64,000 nucleotides of DNA from an uncultured Prevotellaceae bacterium (GCA_900317325.1 ONGE01000011.1:21070-85069); one strand, 5' to 3'; counted from the first letter of the stretch, positions 26,917 through 35,807 are shown. The notes: generated by a model not told the origin, from the letters alone. Numbers and translations are program-made.

Positions 26917-27963
26917 TCAAGCATGCAGGATTTTATAGACCAGCTCCTTGAGCAGGGCATATTGATCCTGACGTGAGCCGATGCCCTTGCTGCGGGTATC
27001 GCACTCGCGCAGGAAGCCTATAATGTTCACCAGTGAACGAGTGTTGTACATGCGTGCGGCTTCCAGAAATTTGCGGGCTCTCCACTGGCTGCGGCTCCCT
27101 AGCATGGCCATGATGCCTTCGGGCGACTTGTCGCGTGCCGTTGAGGTGAGGAGCACGTTGGAGAAGAACGAGAACAGCCATGCCACGCTCACCATCGACG
27201 GGTTGTTCTTGGGATTGTGTTCAAAGTAGTCCACGATGCGGAACGCCTTGGCGGCGTCACGTCTTGCCAGCGCGTCTTCCAACTCAAAATTGTTGAAGTC
27301 CTTGCTGATGCCGATGTTTTGCTCAATGAGCAGGGGCGTGATGTTCTTGTCATCGGTGAGTATCGAGAGTTTATCGAGCTCGCTGAACAACCGGGCAATG
27401 TCGGTGCCGATGTGGTCGGCAAGCATGCTGGTCGCCTTGGTGTCGATGTTGCAGCCCAGCGAGTTGGCATAGTTCACGATCATGGTTTCCAGATCACGGC
27501 CCTCGCGCACCTTATTGGAGTCGAAGATGACGCCGCTCTTGTTGGCCTTGAGTGCGTCGGTGAATGGTTTGCTCTTGAGAACACCTCCCTTATGGCAGAT
27601 CACGAGAATCGTCGAGGGTAGGGGCTTCTCGGCATAGGAGGCAAACAGGTCCAGGTCGTCCTTGTGACCGGGTTGCTTGGGGATGAGTTGTGCTTCTCGC
27701 ACCACCACAACCTTGTATTGTGAGAAAGCGGGGTACTGGCAGCAGGTGCTGACGACTTCACGGACATTGGCCGTGTTGCCGTAGAACAGCGTGAGGTTGA
27801 AGTCGCGCTGGTCCTCGGTCAACGCGGTGTCAATAATGAGTTCCTGCAAGCGGTCAATGAAATAAGGCTCCTCTCCCTGCAAGACATAGATGTTCCTGAA
27901 CTTGCCGGCCTTGATTTCCTTGTTCAGAGCCGCAAATGTGACCGTTTCTCGTTTTACTGCCAT
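26917..27963 (-). CDS. holA: DNA polymerase III subunit delta
   Basis: Clamp-loader delta subunit of 348 residues, which opens the beta sliding clamp. The N-terminal AAA+-like domain starts with NIYVLQGEEPYFIDRL, typical of HolA, and lacks Walker residues as expected; the C-terminal collar domain includes a region around YNTRSLVNIIGFLRECD. It has a TACCTTTG promoter box 25 nt upstream. The GH53 gene follows after only 33 nt with no promoter or terminator between, an unexpected pairing of a replication gene with a secreted hydrolase. Confidence 0.93.
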   Translation of the reverse strand: MAVKRETVTFAALNKEIKAGKFRNIYVLQGEEPYFIDRLQELIIDTALTEDQRDFNLTLFYGNTANVREVVSTCCQYPAFSQYKVVVVREAQLIPKQPGHKDDLDLFASYAEKPLPSTILVICHKGGVLKSKPFTDALKANKSGVIFDSNKVREGRDLETMIVNYANSLGCNIDTKATSMLADHIGTDIARLFSELDKLSILTDDKNITPLLIEQNIGISKDFNNFELEDALARRDAAKAFRIVDYFEHNPKNNPSMVSVAWLFSFFSNVLLTSTARDKSPEGIMAMLGSRSQWRARKFLEAARMYNTRSLVNIIGFLRECDTRSKGIGSRQDQYALLKELVYKILHA

Positions 27964-27988
27964 GTGGTTGATTGTGTTATTCTTAGTG

Positions 27989-27996
27989 CAAAGGTA
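27989..27996 (-). promoter_or_regulatory. -7 box TACCTTTG of holA
   Basis: Minus-strand TACCTTTG, 25 nt upstream of the ATG at 27963. The remainder of the spacer to 28160 shows nothing I can identify. Confidence 0.6.
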
Positions 27997-28163
27997 ATAA
28001 AAAAGTTTGATGTGGGTAGTGTTTTGTGTCGCTTAATTCCACTATGTTGAAGTTGAGCCATTCCGAATCAAGGCATGGCTCTGATTACCAACTGAAACCG
28101 TGTTCAGGAGGTCAGCCCGTCTAACCAGTAATAATCTGAAACAATAACAAGCAATGATGAAGA

Positions 28164-28244
28164 TACAGCGGGCCCCTGCAGTTAGAAAAAACTGCTGGGG
28201 CCCGCTGTAGAATATGTCCTTTATTTTGGCGGTGTAGAACCGCC
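28164..28244. terminator. Hairpins downstream of ridA
   Basis: A 20-bp stem with one mismatch (28164-28183 with 28190-28209, loop AGAAAA) and a small stem GGCGGT-gtaga-ACCGCC (28228-28244). Both lie just past the ridA stop on the minus strand; T runs are weak. Confidence 0.65.
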
Positions 28245-28258
28245 GCGTGTTGTCGGTT

Positions 28259-28636
28259 TTATTGTGCTTCGGCGATCAGTTCAATCTCGACGAGGGCGCC
28301 CTTGGGCAGGTCCTTGACGGCGAATGCGCAACGGGCGGGGTAGAGGGCCGTGAAATACTCGGCGTAAACTTCGTTCATGGGACCGAAGTTGGCGATATCA
28401 CTGAGGAAAACGGTGGTCTTAACCACGTTGTTGAGGTCGAGGCCCTCGCTTTGAAGGATGGCACGGGCGTTCTTGAGGCTCTGGTGGGTCTGCTCCTGGA
28501 CACCTCCCTCGGGGAAGGCTCCGGTCTCAGGGATGATAGGCAGCTGGCCAGAAACGAATACGAGATTTCCGGTGCGGATAGCTTGGCTGTAAGGACCAAT
28601 GGCAGCGGGTGCCTTGTCGGTGTTTAATGCTTTCAT
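28259..28636 (-). CDS. ridA: RidA family enamine/imine deaminase
   Basis: Small cytoplasmic trimeric enzyme of 125 residues that hydrolyses reactive 2-aminoacrylate and related imines. Conserved features are GPYSQAI near residue 14, the VFVSGQLP strand, and the substrate-binding Arg102 with PARCAFAVKDLPKGALVEIE, the RidA signature. Full length. It has a 72-nt spacer of heptamer-type repeats between it and the peptidase gene upstream on the same strand, so it may have separate transcription, though I see no clean promoter box there. Confidence 0.95.
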   Translation of the reverse strand: MKALNTDKAPAAIGPYSQAIRTGNLVFVSGQLPIIPETGAFPEGGVQEQTHQSLKNARAILQSEGLDLNNVVKTTVFLSDIANFGPMNEVYAEYFTALYPARCAFAVKDLPKGALVEIELIAEAQ

Positions 28637-28644
28637 TTTGATTA

Positions 28645-28700
28645 GTTAAGTGTTAATGGTTAATAGTTAAGAGTTGAGAGGAAAACTCTCAACTCTTAAC
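28645..28700. repeat. GTTAAxx heptamer array ending in a perfect hairpin
   Basis: Units GTTAAGT, GTTAATG, GTTAATA, GTTAAGA, GTTGAGA from 28645 to 28679, then the inverted copy. A perfect 15-bp stem (28666-28680 with 28686-28700, loop GAAAA) lies directly after the stop of the aminopeptidase gene and could end its transcription. Confidence 0.8.
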
Positions 28701-28708
28701 TTAAAAAT

Positions 28709-29914
28709 TTACTTCTTGATGCCCATCTTCTTGGCAATCTTGGCGGGGATGGCATCCTTGTGAACGAGGATGTTCAAAGTCTTGGCGCGGAAGAAGGCCT
28801 CGCTGCAATAGAAGTAGCCCTCATAGAGCTGGTTGGTGTCCCAGCTGTTCTGCACCTTGAAGTACTTGTTGCCTTCCTGGTCAACAGCCTTACCCATGAT
28901 CACCATGCCGTGGTCATCGGTGGTCTCTTTGTTGTCGAACATCTCCTGACGCTCCTCGGGGGTTACCCACTGCTCCTTAACCGGGCCCTTGATGTCCCAG
29001 AGCTCGGCCTCGCGGTCCTTGTCGCTGAGCTGTGCCCAACGTGCCATGTCGGTGCCTGCTGCATCGGGAACTTCCTTCTTGACGGGCAGGATGGCATAAC
29101 CGTTGCGCCACTTGAATCCCTTCTCGCTCACGTCCGAACCCCAAGCGATGCTGTAGCCGTTGTCGATAGCATAGTTGGCAATCTCGAGCAGCTCGTCGAT
29201 GGGCACGTTCTGATAGCTGGACCACAACCAGTTGTCGGCCACCTCAAGAACGAAGGGCTGATAGTAGGGGTGGTGAGTGAACGATGCAATGGGCACATAG
29301 TCGTCCATGTTCAGGCCCAGGCTGGCTGCCCAAGTCTGCGGGGTATAGGTCTTGCCCTCATAGACGAAAGTCTCGGGCATCTTGCCCATGTAACTGTCGA
29401 GGATGCCCTTCAGGCCGTCCATCCAAGCGGGAGTGAGCTTGCCGCGGCTGTTCTTGTTGATAGTGCCAACATAGCCTTTCAGCAGAGCGGTCATCTCACC
29501 GGTGTCAAACTTCTTGTCACCGTAGGTCATGCCGGTGTACACCTCGTTGGGTACCATACCGTATTTGCGCCATACGTAGGGCACGTCCTCGGCAGCGCCA
29601 CCTTCAGCGAAGTTGATCGTGCCATCCATGCGGATGTACTTGATGGCCTTGTCATAGTAGCAGTGGTTAACTACAAAACCCTCACTCAGGTGAACCTCCT
29701 TGCCGGTGAGGCGCAGGATCTCGTTCTCGAAGAATGAGTTGGTCGAGTAGCACCAGCACGTTCCAGACTTGTTCTGGTCCTTGACGGGCGTGTGGCGGAT
29801 AACCTTAGTGTCGGTGAACTTGAATCCGGTGCTGTCGGGGATGACAACCTTGCCATCGGCCATGACGTTGAGAGCAAAAGCCGATGCGAGCAATGCAAAC
29901 AAAAATTTCTTCAT
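28709..29914 (-). CDS. Exported C1 aminopeptidase / bleomycin-hydrolase-like cysteine protease
   Basis: Papain-fold peptidase of the C1B (PepC) type, 401 residues, with an N-terminal signal peptide (cleavage after VMA, about 19), so the enzyme works outside the cytoplasm. Catalytic residues: Cys53 in KSGTCWCYST with the oxyanion Gln in KDQNKSG, His in TDDHGMVIMG and Asn in KVQNSWDT. The C-terminal segment is that of bleomycin hydrolases, in which the tail limits cleavage to N-terminal residues. Promoter box TACTTTTG is 61 nt upstream. Confidence 0.93.
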   Translation of the reverse strand: MKKFLFALLASAFALNVMADGKVVIPDSTGFKFTDTKVIRHTPVKDQNKSGTCWCYSTNSFFENEILRLTGKEVHLSEGFVVNHCYYDKAIKYIRMDGTINFAEGGAAEDVPYVWRKYGMVPNEVYTGMTYGDKKFDTGEMTALLKGYVGTINKNSRGKLTPAWMDGLKGILDSYMGKMPETFVYEGKTYTPQTWAASLGLNMDDYVPIASFTHHPYYQPFVLEVADNWLWSSYQNVPIDELLEIANYAIDNGYSIAWGSDVSEKGFKWRNGYAILPVKKEVPDAAGTDMARWAQLSDKDREAELWDIKGPVKEQWVTPEERQEMFDNKETTDDHGMVIMGKAVDQEGNKYFKVQNSWDTNQLYEGYFYCSEAFFRAKTLNILVHKDAIPAKIAKKMGIKK

Positions 29915-29975
29915 AAAAAATTGAGTTAGTTATTAATGTATATAGGTTAATGGAATTTCACTTGGTTGTAACTCA

Positions 29976-29983
29976 CAAAAGTA
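29976..29983 (-). promoter_or_regulatory. -7 box TACTTTTG of the aminopeptidase gene
   Basis: Minus-strand TACTTTTG, 61 nt before the ATG at 29914. Confidence 0.55.
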
Positions 29984-30030
29984 ATCATTATTTTTGAATT
30001 ATGAGTGTTTTCGGCAAAGAAAATGAAAAA

Positions 30031-30076
30031 AGTGCCTTGGTGAGGCTTGTTAGCCGGCACCCAGGCACTGTTTTTC
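30031..30076. terminator. Terminator-like hairpin between two divergent promoters
   Basis: Outer stem AGTGCCTTGGTG (30031-30042) with CACCCAGGCACT (30058-30069), one mismatch, enclosing GGCT-tgtt-AGCC. T runs follow it on both strands. It lies between the promoters of the minus-strand aminopeptidase and plus-strand mutS2, where no transcript is expected to end. Confidence 0.7.
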
Positions 30077-30127
30077 CAGGATCAGATAGATAAGATTTGA
30101 TTGATGATACCGCAAAATTAATAAAAA

Positions 30128-30159
30128 TTTGGCATTTTGTTAGACTTGCAGTAATTTTG
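30128..30159 (+). promoter_or_regulatory. Promoter of mutS2, leaderless layout
   Basis: TTTG (30128-30131), 20 nt spacer, TAATTTTG (30152-30159). The ATG at 30164 is only 4 nt after the box, so transcription should start at or within a base or two of the ATG. Confidence 0.8.
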
Positions 30160-30163
30160 TACT

Positions 30164-32617
30164 ATGATTTATCCCTCAAACTTTGAGACTAAGATTGGTT
30201 TTGATGCCGTGAGGCGCGAATTGGAGCGTCACTGCGTGAGTGCGTTAGGTGCTGCAAATGTGCCGCGTTTGCGTTTCTCGACGCGTCGCGACGAGGTGTT
30301 GCGATGGCTGGAAGAGACCAACGAGTTCTTGTCTATCGTGCAGACTGGCAGAGAATTCCCTCTGAGTTATTACTTCGACCTGCGCGTGGTGCTCAAGGAG
30401 GTGGCGACACCGGGCACCTTCTTGTCGGCCGAGCGTCTGTTCGATTTGCAGCGCCTGCTGGTGACTGTGAGTCAGGTGACACGATTCTTTGCTGTCGACG
30501 GTGACGGCCACTCGCCTTATCCGCGCTTGCGTGAGCTCACAAGCGGCATGCAGTCGTTTCCCGAGTTGAGCGCCGCGATAGGCCATGTGTTCGACAAGGC
30601 CGGCAACATCAAGGATACCGCTTCTCCCCATCTGCACGAGTTGCGCGTATCGATAGCCCGCGTGACCAGCAGCATCAATGGCACGTTGAGGCGAATCATC
30701 GCCCAGGGCAAGCAGGACGGCATCCTCGATAACGACGTGCAGCCCTCGCTGCGTGACGGCCGTCTGGTGTTACCCGTGAGCGCCATGAACAAGCGCAAGC
30801 TGCACGGTATCGTCCACGACGAGAGTGCTACGGGTAAGACCGTGTTCATTGAGCCCGATGCCATTGTCGAGGCCAATAACCGCATCCGCGAGACTGAGGC
30901 CGAGATTGCCCGCGAAATCATCCGCATCCTCACCGAAGTGACCGACCAGATACGTCCCCACCTCGATGAATTGGGTGGCGTCCTGGAGACGCTCGGCCAG
31001 TTGGATTTCATCCGTGCCAAGGCTTTGTTCGCACGGGATGTGGGCGCTCAGATGTGCCATGTGGACCGCAAGCCCGTGGTAGAGTGGTACACGGCCATTC
31101 ATCCCGCCTTGTTGCTGTCGTTGCGCAGCCAGGGCAAGGAAGTGGTTCCGCTCAACATCACCTTGAACAAGCAAGACCGCATCCTGGTCATTTCGGGACC
31201 TAACGCCGGCGGCAAGTCGGTGTGTCTCAAGACTGTGGGCGTGGTGCAATACATGATGCAGTGCGGCCTGTTGCCCACCTTGCGTGACAACTCTCACATG
31301 GGACTGTTCCGCGACATCTTCATCGATATCGGCGACCAGCAGAGCATCGAGAACGACTTGAGTACCTACAGCAGCCACCTGCAGAATATGAAGCTTTTCC
31401 TGTCCAAGGGCGGCAAGGAGACCCTCATTCTGATTGATGAGATGGGAAGCGGCACAGAGCCTCAGATTGGCGGTGCCATAGCTCAGTCTATCCTTGAGCA
31501 GCTCAACGAGCATCAGGTGATGGGTGTGGTAACGACACACTACCAGAACCTGAAGCATTATGCCGACGAGGCCGAGGGCGTCGTCAACGGCGCCATGCTT
31601 TATGACCGACAGCGCATGCAGCCGCTGTTCCAGCTGTCGATGGGCTACCCCGGCAGTTCGTTTGCTATTGAGATAGCCCGCAAGACTGGACTTCCGCAGC
31701 AGGTCATCGACAAGGCGAGCGAGATTGTCGGCAGCGATTACATCAATATGGACAAGTACCTGCTCGACATCGTGCGAGACCGTCGCTACTGGGAGAACAA
31801 GCGTCAGGACGTGCGTGCCAAGGAGCGTCGCCTCGACCAGATGATTGCCGACTACGACGAGCGGCTGGACAACATCCGCGCCGAGCATCGACAGATCATC
31901 CATGATGCTCGCAGCGAGGCCCAAGAAATCCTGCGTGGCAGTAATGCTCAAATCGAGAGGACCATCAAGGAAATACGGGAGCAGCAGGCCGAGAAAGAGC
32001 GTACCAAGGAATTGCGCCGTCAGCTCGATGAATTCAAGCAGCGCCTCAATACCGAGGAACCTGAAGAGCCCTCACGCCTTAAGGAGCTCACTCCCAAGGA
32101 TAAACCACGGCGCAAGCTTCCCAAGAAGAAGCCGCAACCGGTTCCCGTCAAGGATCGCCCCCTGCAGGCCGGTGACAACGTGGTGCTGAAGGGAACGACC
32201 ACCGTGGGCACGCTCATCAGCATCGACGAGAAATATGCCCTCGTGGCGTTCGGCAACATCAAGACGCGCATCGAGGCCGATAAGGTGGAGCGCACCATGC
32301 GCAAGGAGAAATTGCCCAAGGCCGAGTCGCTGAGTCGCAGCACGACCGACGAGATACGTGCGCGCCAGCTGAATTTCAAACCCGATATCGACGTGCGCGG
32401 CATGCGTGCCGACGAGGCCTTGCAGGCCATCACCTATTTCATCGATGATGCCATCCAATTCAATGCCCAGCGCGTGCGCATCCTGCATGGCACGGGTACC
32501 GGTGCGTTGAAAGTGGCCATCCGTGAGTACCTGCACAGCGTGAGCGGCGTCAAGAGTTATCGCGATGAGCATGTGCAGTTCGGCGGTGCTGGCATCACTG
32601 TCGTAGAGCTGGAATAG
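30164..32617 (+). CDS. mutS2: Endonuclease MutS2 with Smr domain
   Basis: Protein of 817 residues. The start MIYPSNFETKIGF is the usual start of the Bacteroidales protein. The MutS-type ATPase core has Walker A GPNAGGKSV near residue 345, Walker B LILIDEMGSGTEP and the STYSSHLQNM motif. A long charged coiled coil (about 535-635) and a basic linker lead to a C-terminal Smr nuclease domain (about 740-817) with DVRGMRADEAL and ILHGTGTGALK. MutS2 suppresses homologous recombination and has also been linked to rescue of collided ribosomes. The promoter implies a leaderless mRNA. dcp follows 48 nt downstream, separated by a CCAATTAGT repeat. Confidence 0.96.
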   Translation: MIYPSNFETKIGFDAVRRELERHCVSALGAANVPRLRFSTRRDEVLRWLEETNEFLSIVQTGREFPLSYYFDLRVVLKEVATPGTFLSAERLFDLQRLLVTVSQVTRFFAVDGDGHSPYPRLRELTSGMQSFPELSAAIGHVFDKAGNIKDTASPHLHELRVSIARVTSSINGTLRRIIAQGKQDGILDNDVQPSLRDGRLVLPVSAMNKRKLHGIVHDESATGKTVFIEPDAIVEANNRIRETEAEIAREIIRILTEVTDQIRPHLDELGGVLETLGQLDFIRAKALFARDVGAQMCHVDRKPVVEWYTAIHPALLLSLRSQGKEVVPLNITLNKQDRILVISGPNAGGKSVCLKTVGVVQYMMQCGLLPTLRDNSHMGLFRDIFIDIGDQQSIENDLSTYSSHLQNMKLFLSKGGKETLILIDEMGSGTEPQIGGAIAQSILEQLNEHQVMGVVTTHYQNLKHYADEAEGVVNGAMLYDRQRMQPLFQLSMGYPGSSFAIEIARKTGLPQQVIDKASEIVGSDYINMDKYLLDIVRDRRYWENKRQDVRAKERRLDQMIADYDERLDNIRAEHRQIIHDARSEAQEILRGSNAQIERTIKEIREQQAEKERTKELRRQLDEFKQRLNTEEPEEPSRLKELTPKDKPRRKLPKKKPQPVPVKDRPLQAGDNVVLKGTTTVGTLISIDEKYALVAFGNIKTRIEADKVERTMRKEKLPKAESLSRSTTDEIRARQLNFKPDIDVRGMRADEALQAITYFIDDAIQFNAQRVRILHGTGTGALKVAIREYLHSVSGVKSYRDEHVQFGGAGITVVELE

Positions 32618-32631
32618 CACTTTTCCGGCTC

Positions 32632-32664
32632 TCCAATTAGTCCAAATAGTCCAATTTGACCAAT
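32632..32664. repeat. CCAATTAGT 9-nt repeat before dcp
   Basis: Three to four imperfect copies of CCAATTAGT. The dcp ATG begins in the last copy. The same unit recurs at 49462-49497. Confidence 0.75.
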
Positions 32665-32665
32665 T

Positions 32666-34729
32666 ATGATAGAGAACAACATATTTTTCAAGCCTTTCAA
32701 GACGACTGGCGGTGCAATCCCCTTTGACCGCATCACCACTGCCGATTATGAGCCCGCCATTCGCGAAGGTATCAGGGAACATGATGCCGAGGTGAAAGCC
32801 ATCGCCGACAATGAGGCCGAGGCGACGTTCGAGAACACCGTTGTCGCTCTGGAACGTGCCGGAGCGACGCTCAACCGTGTGCTGGGCGTGTTCTATCCCA
32901 TGCTGTCGGCCAATGCCGATGACGAATTGATGGCGGTGAGCGAGCTCATGGCGCCCGTGTTGAGTGAGCATTTCAACAGCATCACCCTCAACGAGCGCTT
33001 GTGGCAACGTGTGAAACACGTGCACGACAGCTTTGATGCCGAGCGTCATGACGTGGAAGACAGGATGCTGATGCGGGAAACCTACGACGGCTTTGTGCGC
33101 AGCGGTGCTAACCTCCAGGGTGCTGACCGTGACCGCTATCGCGAATTGTCCAAGCGATTGACCGAGCTGACCTTGAAGTTTGACCAGAATGCCCTCAAGG
33201 AGACGCCACGCTATGAACTGTGGCTTACCGAGGAGGATCTGGCGGGACTGCCCGAGAGCGCCCTCGATGCCGCCAAACAAGCCGCCAAGGACAAGGGCCG
33301 CGAGGATGCCTGGCTGGTAACGCTGGATGCCCCCAGTTACATTCCCTTCATGAAATACAGTGACCGTCGTGACCTGCGCGAGAAATTGTACAAGATGTAT
33401 AACCGCCAGTGTACCAGCGGCGAATACTGCAATCTTGACGTCTTGCGTGACATCGCCAACACCCGCCTCGAGATTGCGCGCTTGATGGGTTGCAAGACCT
33501 TTGCCGAGTATAAGCTGCAGCACACCATGGCTCAGACACCTGCCAACGTGTATGATATGCTCAACCGCTTGCGGGAGGCCTATCTGCCCGTGGAGCGCAG
33601 CGAGATGGAACGCCTGACTGGGTTTGCCAGCCAGCTGGAGGGCCAACCGGTGGAAATCATGCCGTGGGACTACAGCTATTACAGCAACAAGGAAAAGGAC
33701 TCGATGTTCGAGATCAACGATGAACTGCTGAGGCCTTACTTTGAGCTGGGACGTGTCACTCAGGGCGTTTTCGGCTTCGCCAAGCGGATGTATGGCCTGC
33801 GGTTTGTGCCCAACCACGATGCCCAGGTGTTTCACCCCGAGGTGGAAGTCTATGATGTGACCGACGAGGACGGCAAGGCGGTGGGTATGCTCTATCTCGA
33901 TTTCTTCCCCCGCACCACCAAGCAGAGCGGTGCCTGGATGACGAGTTTCCGCGAGCAGTATATCGACGATGACGGCAATGACGTGAGGCCGCTGGTGACG
34001 CTGACGATGAATTTCACGCGCCCCACCGAGTCCAAGCCTTCGTTGCTCACGGTGCGTGAGGTCGAGACTTTCATGCATGAGTTCGGCCACGCCCTGCATC
34101 AGTTGCTGAGTCGCTGCAAGTACCAGTCGTTGTCGGGCACTAACGTCTATCGCGACTTTGTTGAGGTGCCCTCGCAATTCAACGAGAACTACGTCTATGA
34201 GCGCGAGTTCCTCGACAGTTTCGCTTCCCACTACCAGACTGGCGACCCCGTGCCACAGGAACTCATCGACAAGTTGCTGGCTTCGTCGCAGTATGGTGCA
34301 GCCTATGCCTGTGTGCGCCAGTTGGGTTTCGGCTTCATCGATATGGCTTGGCACAGCATCAGCGAGCCCTATGAGGGCGATGACTATGAGTTTGAGCATC
34401 GCGCGGTGAAGGATGTGCAGGCGTTTGAGCCGGTCGAGGGGTGCATCATGTCGCCGCAGTTCACCCACATCTTTTCGGGAGGCTATGCAGCGGGCTATTA
34501 CGGCTACAAGTGGGCCGAGGTGATCGAGTGTGACGCATTTGACAAGTTCCGTCAGGAAGGCATCTTCAACCGCGAGACTGCCCGCTCATGGCAGGATAAC
34601 GTCCTCTCGCGAGGCGGTACTGAGGCACCGATGGCGCTTTATAAGCGATTCCGCGGCTCGGAGCCAGGCATCGAAGCCATGATGCGTCGCGATGGCATCA
34701 CCCGTGTAGAAGCAGGAACAGATAAATAA
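32666..34729 (+). CDS. dcp: M3 family oligopeptidase / peptidyl-dipeptidase
   Basis: Zinc metallopeptidase of 687 residues of the thimet oligopeptidase/Dcp family. The zinc site is HEFGHALHQLLS, starting at about residue 471, with the downstream Glu ligand expected in the VEVPSQFNENY segment. There is no signal peptide, so a cytoplasmic enzyme that trims oligopeptides is likely. The C-terminal region FSGGYAAGYYGYKWAEV is typical. It is full length and lies downstream of mutS2 on the same strand. Dcp and OpdA cannot be fully separated by eye, but length and motif order fit Dcp. Confidence 0.92.
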   Translation: MIENNIFFKPFKTTGGAIPFDRITTADYEPAIREGIREHDAEVKAIADNEAEATFENTVVALERAGATLNRVLGVFYPMLSANADDELMAVSELMAPVLSEHFNSITLNERLWQRVKHVHDSFDAERHDVEDRMLMRETYDGFVRSGANLQGADRDRYRELSKRLTELTLKFDQNALKETPRYELWLTEEDLAGLPESALDAAKQAAKDKGREDAWLVTLDAPSYIPFMKYSDRRDLREKLYKMYNRQCTSGEYCNLDVLRDIANTRLEIARLMGCKTFAEYKLQHTMAQTPANVYDMLNRLREAYLPVERSEMERLTGFASQLEGQPVEIMPWDYSYYSNKEKDSMFEINDELLRPYFELGRVTQGVFGFAKRMYGLRFVPNHDAQVFHPEVEVYDVTDEDGKAVGMLYLDFFPRTTKQSGAWMTSFREQYIDDDGNDVRPLVTLTMNFTRPTESKPSLLTVREVETFMHEFGHALHQLLSRCKYQSLSGTNVYRDFVEVPSQFNENYVYEREFLDSFASHYQTGDPVPQELIDKLLASSQYGAAYACVRQLGFGFIDMAWHSISEPYEGDDYEFEHRAVKDVQAFEPVEGCIMSPQFTHIFSGGYAAGYYGYKWAEVIECDAFDKFRQEGIFNRETARSWQDNVLSRGGTEAPMALYKRFRGSEPGIEAMMRRDGITRVEAGTDK

Positions 34730-34745
34730 CCAAAACAGTATAGTG

Positions 34746-35231
34746 ATGAAGAAATTTTTATTGATTTTCATGTTGTGTCCGTTGTTGACGGTGATGTCAT
34801 GCCGTGACAATACCGCGACAAGCAACGAGACAGCCCCAAGCGTCAGTGCCGATGCCAATCTCAATTCAATGGAGGCGGCATTAGAAAAAGAGCTCTATGC
34901 GTCTAATGCCCAGATGCCCATGCAGGTGGATTATGCCACAACCCTCAATTCGGTTACCCGCGACGGAAAGGTCGTGACCTATGAGTATGTCATCGACGAG
35001 GGCGTGTTCAATTTTGATGATATCATTGCCCGCAACGAGGATTTCAAGGCCAACCTGAAAGAGCAGATCAAGCTCATGAGTTCACCCGATTCCGAGGTGT
35101 ACACCTTCATGTCGCTGCTCAAGAAGACCGGCAAGGATCTGCGCTACCTGTATAAGGGTAAAAGCACGGGTAAGACAATGACCATCGTGATCACCAACGA
35201 TGAGCTCAAGGAACTGATTCAGGATTATTGA
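34746..35231 (+). CDS. Small lipoprotein of unknown function
   Basis: Protein of 161 residues; the ATG at 34746 is preferred over a GTG one codon earlier. Lipobox LTVMSC with Cys19. The mature part begins with a Ser/Thr/Asn-rich linker, then an alpha/beta domain (TRDGKVVTYEYVIDEGVFNFDD) and a helical C-terminus ending ELKELIQDY. It resembles small Bacteroidetes lipoproteins of about 150 residues, but I cannot name a family. It starts 16 nt after dcp, so the two may share a transcript. Confidence 0.75.
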   Translation: MKKFLLIFMLCPLLTVMSCRDNTATSNETAPSVSADANLNSMEAALEKELYASNAQMPMQVDYATTLNSVTRDGKVVTYEYVIDEGVFNFDDIIARNEDFKANLKEQIKLMSSPDSEVYTFMSLLKKTGKDLRYLYKGKSTGKTMTIVITNDELKELIQDY

Positions 35232-35269
35232 TCATCAACAGGATGCAGGTCTTGCCTGCCAGTGCATCA

Positions 35270-35779
35270 ATGAATAAGAGAAACAGAACATTCAGGCCCG
35301 CTTCGATGGACGATGTGCCCACAATCATGCGGCTCGTCGAGGAAGCGCGTGGCATCATGCGGTCTAGCGGTAACATGAACCAGTGGACCGACGGCTATCC
35401 AAGTCGCGAGACCATCGAGGAAGACATCAGCAACGGCCATTGTTACCTGTGCGTGGAGCAGGGTGGAGAGATTGTGGCTTCGTTCGCCTTCATTCCAGGC
35501 CCCGAGCCCACCTATAAGGAGATTTTTGAGGGACAGTGGCTGGACGACAAGCCCTATCATGTCGTGCACCGCCTGGCCAGCACGGCTGCCAGTCGCGGCA
35601 TTTTCAACGATGTGATGGACTACTGCATGGGGGTGGCGGGCAATCTGCGCATCGACACCCACCGCGACAATGTCATCATGCGCCATGTCATCGACCGTTA
35701 CGGTTTCATCTACTGCGGCATCATCTACCTGCTCAACGGTGATGAGCGCCTTGCCTATCAGTTGGGTAACGACCAATAG
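35270..35779 (+). CDS. GNAT family N-acetyltransferase
   Basis: Acetyl-CoA-dependent acetyltransferase of 169 residues from the ATG at 35270; TTG at 35228 and ATG at 35243 in the same frame are less likely because homologous GNAT domains begin close to FRPASMDDVPTIMRLV. Conserved strands include HCYLCVEQGGEIVASFAF and HRLASTAASRGIFNDVMDYC, with a short RGI-type pyrophosphate loop, then NLRIDTHRDNVIMRHVIDRYGF. This subtype of Bacteroidetes GNAT has no known substrate. A bidirectional terminator follows. Confidence 0.85.
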   Translation: MNKRNRTFRPASMDDVPTIMRLVEEARGIMRSSGNMNQWTDGYPSRETIEEDISNGHCYLCVEQGGEIVASFAFIPGPEPTYKEIFEGQWLDDKPYHVVHRLASTAASRGIFNDVMDYCMGVAGNLRIDTHRDNVIMRHVIDRYGFIYCGIIYLLNGDERLAYQLGNDQ

Positions 35780-35807
35780 CGTACCGGCATTTTGTGGGAC
35801 AAAAAAC

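Noticed and set aside
32072-34468. Open minus-strand frame of 798 codons across mutS2 and dcp
   Set aside because: It lies antisense to two strongly recognised proteins; the translation is low-complexity with runs of Val, Leu, His and Gln and no domain. It results from the codon bias of the plus-strand genes.
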